Shown piece after piece: positions 6,195 through 14,000 of a stretch of DNA of 27,066 nucleotides. The stretch lies in contig CAYYWZ010000055.1 in NCBI GenBank assembly GCA_964475415.1, positions 1-27,066 on the forward strand, in the 5' to 3' direction. Under the pieces are notes generated by a model. It saw only the letters and a list, made by a program, of their open reading frames with translations, was not told where the DNA came from and ran no database searches. Every line of letters starts with the position of its first letter. Position 1 is the stretch's first letter. This DNA comes from CALCMJ01 sp964475415 (GTDB taxonomy: Bacteria; Bacteroidota; Bacteroidia; Chitinophagales; Saprospiraceae). Position numbers and translations under genes: made by a program.

Positions 6195-6231
6195 TTTATT
6201 ACTTATTTAATAACCAAAACTCATTTTACCT

Positions 6232-9200
6232 ATGGTAAGAACCGATTTACCTATTATTGGTAGGTTCAAGGGTGTCTTCTGGATGCTCATGGTAACCTGC
6301 TTGTTTTCACAAATCACTGTATATTCCAATGTGAATATAGATGGAGTACTTGGCGCATTAGCATGTAATGATAATGTTCAGGTGTCTCTTAATGGTGATT
6401 GTGAAGCTGTCATCTCCCCAGATATAATTCTGGAAGGAGAGGAGTCTATAGATATAGACAATGATGGCGTTCCGGATTATGATCCGGCTAATTACACCGT
6501 CACAGTCAATGGTGTTACAGGCCCAACTGTAACGATTGACGAACTTGGAGTTTTCCAAGTAACGATTACTGAATTACCTACTGGTAATTCTTGTTGGGGA
6601 TTTATTACAGTGGAAGACAAGCTTCCTCCTGTTTTAGATTGTGCTTGTCCTGAAGGAGGAGTAGAAGTAACTTCTTTTGAAGGAACTTTTACAGACGCAG
6701 CTGGACCTTCTATAACTACGTGTTCAGATTTGCAAGCTGTAATAGCGAGTCCTACACTATTTTATGAATCACATCATTTTACAGTTAGTTCTGTAGCAAG
6801 TTTTAATATTAATTTTGGATCTCATACATTGGGATGCGAGTTTGCTGCTGTAGTTTATGCTGGTAAATTCGATCCTAACAATCCATGTTCGGGAATCGTA
6901 GCTACTGGTAATACAACTGTAGGTGCAGTGATTTCAGGATTGTTACCAGGAGTGTATGAACTTGTAATTTTTACAGATTCATCTATCTCTTGTTCGTATA
7001 CAGTAAACTCATCTGATGAGTTAGCAATGTACGATGATGAGTGTATGTATTTATGTTCTGATGTTGATGGTATATTAGATGGTACTATAGCAACACCAGA
7101 CCCAATGGTATCAGAATTTTGTACACCTTTCTCATCTGACTTTAACGATAGCGTTGAAGATTTCGGATGTAGTACAAAGAAAGTTAAGCGTACTTGGTCT
7201 TTCACAGATGGATCAGGTAATACTTCTACTTGTACACAAGAATTTATTCTTAAGCCTATAGGACTAGGAGATGTAAAGATGCCAGAAGAACTGATCACAC
7301 TTCCTTGTGAAAATGATTATGAGCCAGAAGATATTTTTGCTTTTTTCAGATCTCAAGGTTCTACTGTAGCTGAGGCAAATATGCAGGCTTATCCTACAAT
7401 AGACGGCGTACCTTTATCAGGTGCTGTTTGTGGACTAGCATTAACTAAGGAAGATACTAAGATTCCGTTATGTCCAGGAGAATATAAGGTTGTAAGAAAG
7501 TGGATTATAGTAGATTGGTGTACAGCTGATATAGTAGAATTCACACAGATTATCAAGTTAGTAGATGATAACTTATTTACAATTTGTCCTGAGGATGGAT
7601 TAGAGTTTACTGTAAATGGATACTCTTGTATGGGGACAGCAATATTGCCTCCTCCTATTACGGGGCCATCATGTTCTGCATTATCTTACTCTGTAGGATT
7701 TTTGTTAGCAGATGATAATGGTAATCCACCAGTAAATGGTATCTACGAATCTACAGGAGTTGTCTATCCTATAACTTCAGATGCTGTAGTTCCTAATCTT
7801 CCTAAGGGAAGAACTTGGGTTAGATATACAGTCTATGATGAATGTGGTAGAACTGCAGATTGTTTTACTGAAATAGATATGGTAGATCATACTCCGCCTG
7901 TAGCTATAGCTAAACAGTTTATAGTTGTTTCTCTCACAGGAAGTCATTCTGATGGAGAAGCTGGTATGGCTAAGATATTCACTAACAGTGTAGATAACGA
8001 ATCTTATGACTCATGTACAGATGTATATCTAGAGATCAGAAGAGAAAGTGACAACTGTGGTGTATTAGGAAATACTACTTATAATAATGATGGTCATCCT
8101 GATGATAGAAACAACGATCCAGATGGAGGTCAGTTTGTAAAATTCTGTTGTAATGATCTTGATCAGATCGGAGACAATGGAGTTCCTTACGGAATGGTCA
8201 AAGTATGGTTAAGAGTATGGGATGATGCGGATATGGATGGATTTTTTGGATCAGATGGTGATAACTATAATGAAACTTGGGCGGAAGTCAGAGTAGAAGA
8301 TAAGTTAGACCCATGGTTGATCTGTCCTCCAGATGTTGTGCTAGATTGTCATGACGATATCTATGACCTTTCTCTTACAGGAATGGCAGATGTAGGTAGC
8401 AATTGTGATAACAGAGAAGTAGATTATATAGACGATAACAGACTAAATCAATGTGGTGTTGGATTTATTTTCAGAAAGTGGTTTGTAGTAGGAAGACCAG
8501 ATATCTTTTGTACACAAGAGATAGAGGTGGAATCTACAGACTTGTTTGATGGAAATATCAACTGGCCACAAGATCAAGATGTGGATTGCACAGATCTAGG
8601 TTTTGTAGAGCCTACATGGCCTAACGATCTTTGTGCATTAGTTGGATATAGTCTAGATAGCGATACTTTCTTTATTGAAGCTGGAGGATGTTTCAAAATA
8701 TTGAATCACTTTACGGTAATAGACTGGTGCTTATATGATTCTGATGATCCATTAGATCCGCAATTTCCAGGTGTATGGACATATACACAGGAAATAAAAG
8801 TTACGGATAATGATGCTCCTACAGTTATGTGTGAAGACGCAATGTATGAAGCAGATGACTACTCAGATGCAGATAATGATGGAATAGAATGTGAAAATAG
8901 AAATGTTATTCTTACAGCAATAGGTCAAGACCTAGGAGACTGTATGAGTGACTGGCTTAAGTGGAAGGTGGAAATAGATTTTAATGGAGACGGTACTATA
9001 GAGAATGGTGATATATACTCATCATATCTACCTGCTTCATCACCTAATTACATCGAACCGACTTCTTCTATGGAAGAAGTACAAGTAACCTTAAGAAATG
9101 ATGTGGAAGGCAGTATGGCCAACCATATTGTTAAGTGGACCGTTACAGACGGCTGCGGAAATTTCGGTTCTTGCGACGCGACCTTTATGGTAGTCGATAA

Positions 9201-10737
9201 AAAGCCCCCTACGCCCTATTGTATAAATTTGAGTACTGCACTAATGGAAAATGGCCAGATAGAATTATGGGCCTGTGATTTTGATCTAGGAAGTTTTGAT
9301 AACTGTTCTAGTGAATTGAAGTTTACTTTTAATAATGATTTTGATAGTCCTGAGGACGATCCAGATTATAATTCTAATACAAGATGTTCAGCTAAAGTCT
9401 TTGACTGTGATGATCTACCTGAAGTAGCCGGCGAAGCTATTCCATTAGAGGTATATGTATGGGATGACAAAGACAATTATGATTTTTGTACTGTAATGCT
9501 TACACTCGTTGACAACAACGATGCATGCGACGGCGGTCCACAATCTAAAGCTACTATAGCTGGTCAAGTGTTTACTGAGAGTGGCCAGGCTATAAAGAAC
9601 GTTGAAATAACAAACACTTCTTCTCTTCCAGAATATCCTATTGTTGGTATAACTAACGATAATGGTATGTACGCATTTCACGATAATCCTATGTATATAG
9701 ATTATCAAGTAGATGCAGATAAGAATGATGAATACTTAAACGGAGTAAGTACACTCGATTTAGTATTGATACAGAGACATATTCTAGGGCTACAGGATCT
9801 TACAAGTCCTTATAGAATGATTGCTGCTGATGTCAATAGTGATGAGAAAGTTTCTGCTATAGATCTTGTAGAGTTGAGAAAACTTATACTCGGTTTATAT
9901 GATGAATTACCGCTTAATAAGAGCTGGAGATTTGTCGATGCTTTCCAAGTATTAAATGATTCTAGTCCATGGCCTTTTACAGAAACTAGAGAAATCAGTC
10001 CTCTAAATCAGAACAGGATAGATGAAGATTGGATAGGTGTAAAAATAGGTGATGTCAACGAAAGTGCGACGATCAACTTTACAACACCTGATGTAGAAGA
10101 GAGAAGTAATGAGTCATTAGAATTAGTTGTGGAATATATAGATCCTCAGACAGTAGCTATAACAGCTGGTGAGAATTTTGAGCAGATCTATGGTTATCAG
10201 TTTAGCATGTCTACGGGCGCATCGCTTTCTACAGTGAAAGCAGGTGCTCTAGACCTTACTGAAAATCATTTTGGACTATCTTCTGATAGACAACTTACAA
10301 CAAGTTACCATAATGCTGAAGGAAAAACCATCTCAGAGGGTACAGTATTATTTACACTTGTATTCGATGATCTTGCTAAACTTAATATTCTAGAAAACAC
10401 ACTAGAAGCTCAAGCCTATAAAGGTGAGGCGCTAGAAGTGATGTCTGTAACATTAAGGAATGCTGATCAAGCGTTTGAATATAGTTTGGCTCAGAACCAA
10501 CCGAATCCATTCGGAAATAAAACAGTGATTAACTTCTCCCTTGCAAAAGCAGGAGTCGCTAAGTTAGCTGTATATGACCTTAATGGAAAAATAGTAAGAA
10601 CGAAAGAAGCTTACTACGAGAAAGGTCCTCAAGCTATTATTCTTACCAAGGAGGAATTAAATAGTAATGGAGTTTTATACTACCAATTAGAAAGCGGTAA
10701 TTATACTGCTACTAAAAAGATGATTATAATTCAATAA
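6232..10737 (+). CDS. Giant T9SS-secreted protein with dockerin-like and cohesin-like segments
   Basis: The 1501-residue protein has an N-terminal hydrophobic signal (FWMLMVTCLFSQITVYSN). Residues about 40-1100 are a chain of Cys-containing beta modules separated by HYR-like joints such as VEDKLPPVLDC (about 127), VEDKLDPWLICPPDVVLDC (about 689), VTDNDAPTVMC (about 857) and VDKKPPTPYC (about 988). These are rich in Asp and Asn and probably bind calcium. Then come a carboxypeptidase-regulatory-like domain (about 1104-1160, ATIAGQVFTESGQAIKNVEI), a dockerin-like segment with two Ca-loop helices (NGVSTLDLVLIQRHILGL and DVNSDEKVSAIDLVELRKL, about 1158-1220), a cohesin-like beta region (about 1310-1405), and a type A T9SS sorting domain (about 1419-1501, QNQPNPFGNKTVINFSL to KKMIIIQ). 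It is expected on the cell surface or released. Its role is probably adhesion or matrix; no catalytic domain was recognised. Confidence 0.85.
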   Translation: MVRTDLPIIGRFKGVFWMLMVTCLFSQITVYSNVNIDGVLGALACNDNVQVSLNGDCEAVISPDIILEGEESIDIDNDGVPDYDPANYTVTVNGVTGPTVTIDELGVFQVTITELPTGNSCWGFITVEDKLPPVLDCACPEGGVEVTSFEGTFTDAAGPSITTCSDLQAVIASPTLFYESHHFTVSSVASFNINFGSHTLGCEFAAVVYAGKFDPNNPCSGIVATGNTTVGAVISGLLPGVYELVIFTDSSISCSYTVNSSDELAMYDDECMYLCSDVDGILDGTIATPDPMVSEFCTPFSSDFNDSVEDFGCSTKKVKRTWSFTDGSGNTSTCTQEFILKPIGLGDVKMPEELITLPCENDYEPEDIFAFFRSQGSTVAEANMQAYPTIDGVPLSGAVCGLALTKEDTKIPLCPGEYKVVRKWIIVDWCTADIVEFTQIIKLVDDNLFTICPEDGLEFTVNGYSCMGTAILPPPITGPSCSALSYSVGFLLADDNGNPPVNGIYESTGVVYPITSDAVVPNLPKGRTWVRYTVYDECGRTADCFTEIDMVDHTPPVAIAKQFIVVSLTGSHSDGEAGMAKIFTNSVDNESYDSCTDVYLEIRRESDNCGVLGNTTYNNDGHPDDRNNDPDGGQFVKFCCNDLDQIGDNGVPYGMVKVWLRVWDDADMDGFFGSDGDNYNETWAEVRVEDKLDPWLICPPDVVLDCHDDIYDLSLTGMADVGSNCDNREVDYIDDNRLNQCGVGFIFRKWFVVGRPDIFCTQEIEVESTDLFDGNINWPQDQDVDCTDLGFVEPTWPNDLCALVGYSLDSDTFFIEAGGCFKILNHFTVIDWCLYDSDDPLDPQFPGVWTYTQEIKVTDNDAPTVMCEDAMYEADDYSDADNDGIECENRNVILTAIGQDLGDCMSDWLKWKVEIDFNGDGTIENGDIYSSYLPASSPNYIEPTSSMEEVQVTLRNDVEGSMANHIVKWTVTDGCGNFGSCDATFMVVDKKPPTPYCINLSTALMENGQIELWACDFDLGSFDNCSSELKFTFNNDFDSPEDDPDYNSNTRCSAKVFDCDDLPEVAGEAIPLEVYVWDDKDNYDFCTVMLTLVDNNDACDGGPQSKATIAGQVFTESGQAIKNVEITNTSSLPEYPIVGITNDNGMYAFHDNPMYIDYQVDADKNDEYLNGVSTLDLVLIQRHILGLQDLTSPYRMIAADVNSDEKVSAIDLVELRKLILGLYDELPLNKSWRFVDAFQVLNDSSPWPFTETREISPLNQNRIDEDWIGVKIGDVNESATINFTTPDVEERSNESLELVVEYIDPQTVAITAGENFEQIYGYQFSMSTGASLSTVKAGALDLTENHFGLSSDRQLTTSYHNAEGKTISEGTVLFTLVFDDLAKLNILENTLEAQAYKGEALEVMSVTLRNADQAFEYSLAQNQPNPFGNKTVINFSLAKAGVAKLAVYDLNGKIVRTKEAYYEKGPQAIILTKEELNSNGVLYYQLESGNYTATKKMIIIQ

Positions 10738-10766
10738 TATACGCAAACCGACTTAACTCAATCCCA

Positions 10767-10800
10767 GGGGCAGCTCATAAACAAGAGCTGCCCCTTTTTT
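10767..10800 (+). terminator. Strong Rho-independent terminator
   Basis: GGGGCAGCTC (10767-10776) pairs perfectly with GAGCTGCCCC (10785-10794), loop ATAAACAA, followed by six T. It ends the 1501-aa protein transcript and separates it from the next giant gene. Confidence 0.93.
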
Positions 10801-10815
10801 ATCTCTACAAAAAAG

Positions 10816-10987
10816 ATGAAAATTTGCCGCTTATTTATGGTGCAAACTGTATTACATAAGAAAAAATCAAAAGGAAAGTAAAGAACTACATATTCATGTA
10901 GGAAAAAAACATCCTACAGCTTATACATTTATTCCTGATAGCGAAACAATACTGTACGAGCTTGATAAATTAGTTCTTAAACCTTAA
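10816..10987 (+). pseudogene. Possible frameshifted small gene (about 56 codons)
   Basis: A 55-codon frame (10820-10984, stop TAA at 10985) is open but has no start codon. It ends in a protein-like stretch with motifs HIHVGKKHPTAYTFIP and ILYELDKLVLKP. An ATG at 10816 in the neighbouring frame reads 21 codons and stops. Removing one A from the run of six at 10861-10866 would join the ATG to the longer frame and give one 56-residue product. It could be a decayed gene, a slippage-expressed gene, a sequencing error in a homopolymer, or chance. No family was recognised. Confidence 0.25.
10886..10901 (+). promoter_or_regulatory. Hairpin upstream of the 1814-aa protein gene
   Basis: CTACAT (10886-10891) and ATGTAG (10896-10901) form a 6-bp stem with a 4-base loop, about 100 bp before the start codon. 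The second arm can also pair in part with CCTAC at 10913-10917, giving an alternative hairpin. A similar hairpin occurs upstream of the barrel gene at 17216-17231. Confidence 0.35.
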
Positions 10988-11001
10988 AATGATTTTTTGT
11001 C

Positions 11002-14000
11002 ATGAAAAAACAACTACTAACTGTAAATGACTTGAAAGTAGACTTAAAAAGAATTTCTTCTTATTTGATCATTCTATTTTTCATTTGTCAATTTTCATCA
11101 CATGTTTCTGGACAATGTTCAGGAAACATTACCCTAACAACCCAGTCTGAAGTAAATGTATTTGCCTGTTCTAATTTTACAGGAAATTTAACTATACAAG
11201 ATGATAATAATGGAGTGGATAACATTGTAGATTTAACACCTATTTTCAATAATGTTACGGCAGGTCTCGAAAGTGTAGATGGTGACTTTTCAGTCTTTAA
11301 TTGTGATTTTTTAATAACCTTAGAGGGACTTCAAGGGCTCTCGCAAGTAACTGGATCTTTGGAAATTTCGTTTAATGATATATTAAGTAACGCTAGCTTC
11401 TTCCCGAATCTACAGACCGTTGGCTTTGATTTGAACATATTTGCTAATAATGCAATAGTATCATTAAGTACATTTGATAATTTGACATCCGTGGGAAATT
11501 CATTTTCTCTAACGGGAAATTCATTATCAAGTATTCCAGATTATCCTTTGCTTACAGACGTTCCTGTTCAGTTAACCTTAAAAGCTGATCAAGCTACAAG
11601 TTTAGATGCTTTTAATAGCTTAACAAATGTGGGGCTTCTAGGAATAGGTGGAGATAATTTACAAACACTATCTGGTTTTGATAATCTTTCTAGTGCAACA
11701 ATCTCATTACAGATAAGTGATTGTCCTCTATTGACAACCATCGATGCCTTTAGTTCATTGACATCTGCAGCTCAGATACAGTATCTCGACAATCCATCAT
11801 TAGTATCAGTACCAACTTTTCCTAATTTAGTAAGCCTAGATGGCTATGAATTTGCAAATAGTGGTGATGTTCAGGATGTGTTTCCTAATATAACATCTAC
11901 TGGTTATGTTATAATAAGAGATAGTGATATAACGATTATTGATGATATATTTCCTGATCTAGAAAATATAACAAACTTTTTAGCAATTTTTGATAATCCT
12001 AATCTAGTAAGTGTAAATGGATTTGAATCATTGACAAGCATAGCCAGTCTGGAAGTTACAGATAATGCGAGTATAGATTGCTGTGATATTATTCCTTTTG
12101 CGGCTATAACTACTGGTAATGTTTTAGTTCAGAGTAATGGAGGAAATATATGTTCTTTCTTTAATACTGTGCTGAACACTGCGCCTACATTGAATTGCCC
12201 AGCTGATATGACAGTAAGTGCAACTAGCGGTCAGAATAGTGCTGATGTAACGATCTCAGTTCCTTCAGCTATTTATGATTGTGATTTGTTATCCTATACC
12301 GTAGATGTTGTAGACGAGAACAATATGACAGTAATTAACAACATGGTAGTTTCTGAGGGCGCTAATGAAACTCTAACATTACCAGAGGGAGATAATACAG
12401 TAACTTTTACAGCGATAGGAAATAATAACTTGAGTGGTAATTGCAGTTTTATGGTAACGGTGGATGCAGGAATTCCATGTTCAGGAAACGTAATCCTATC
12501 CACACAAGCTGATGTTAATAATTTTTCTTGTACTGTATTTGATGGATTTTTAACAATAGATGATGATGGCACGGATCCTATTACGGATTTGACACCTTTA
12601 ACTGGATTGACAACTGTTAACTTGAGATTTTTGATTAGAGATTGTGCAAGTTTGACAACTCTTGACGGCTTAGAATCGCTCACAAGTATAGGAACTAATC
12701 TTGATATTGTAAATAGTCTCTCACTAAGTGATTTTTCGGCCCTAGATAATTTACAAACAGTAGCAGGTACTATGGTAATGAATGATGTAGGTGCGCAAGA
12801 TTTCTCTTTTAATTCATTACAATCTGTAGGCGGCATTTTATCTATGATATCTAATGATGACATACTGGATATTTCAGGATTTAATAACTTGACTAGTGTA
12901 GGAGCTTTATCAATAGGGTTTAATCCTAATCAAGAACTTTTATCAGGCTTTCAGTCATTGCAAAATATTGATACTGATTTGATAGTTACTTCAAATAATA
13001 ATATGACTTCTGTATCAGGATTTGGTGCACTCACAAATATCGGAGGCCTTGCAAGGGTAAGCTTTAGTGCTCAATTGCAAGTATATCCTTTCTGGGGTTC
13101 AAATGTCGATATTGGAGGGGATTTGATACTGAGAATCACTGATGTTTTTGACATAAGTAATTTTGCCTCTATAGTTTCTGTAGGTGGAGATTTAGTAATT
13201 GAGGACAATTCTAATTTATCCCTCTGTTGTATAATTCCAGATATGAATATTGCAGGGAATATTATAATTAATGATAATGCTCCTGGATGTAATTCAATTG
13301 GTGAAATAGGCGGTGATATCCCTGTGGTGAATTGCCCATCAGATATAATAGTTAGTATTGATCAGGGGCCTAGTCTAGATTGTATTGGAGAAGTAAGTAT
13401 AATAAGTCCTACGCCTGTTGATGACTGTGGAGAGCTGCTTACAGAATTAGCCCTTACAGATCCTAATGGCAACATCACTTTATTTGGGTATACTCCTGGT
13501 CAAGAAGTCACTTATGATGTGAGTGAATTAGGGGAATGGACATTTGAATTTTTTGCCTCTGATGATTTAGAACAAACGGGTAGTTGTACTATGACAGTTA
13601 CGGTTGAGGATGATACTGCTCCAGAATGGGATGACCCATCAGGAAGCATTTCTCTTACAGGAATTTGTGGTGTAGATGATGCACAGATGCTTGCAGATGC
13701 AAATATTCCTACAGCAAATGATGGTATATGTGGTGGGACAACAACAGTTGTTGAATTAGGTTCTACTAATTCAGTAATCTGTGGTAGTTCAGAAGTGGTG
13801 ACCTTTGCTTATCAGGTTTCTGATGATGCAGGAAATGTTAATCCTGTAGATTTTACGGTTGAGGTTACTTTAGAAGATAACGAAGCACCAATCTTATCTG
13901 GGATGATTCCAGATATGACGATAAATTGTACAGATGTTTTTCCATCTACACCTACAATTACGGCAAATGATGCATGTCAAGGAGATCTTACTAGTGATAT

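Noticed and set aside
6855..7298. 147-codon minus-strand frame in the 1501-aa gene
   Set aside because: Antisense to a confident secreted-protein frame, with no promoter or family signature.
12294..12863. 189-codon open frame on the minus strand inside the adhesin gene
   Set aside because: It lies wholly within a confident coding region, has biased composition mirroring the Thr/Ser/Asp-rich sense strand, and shows no family motif.
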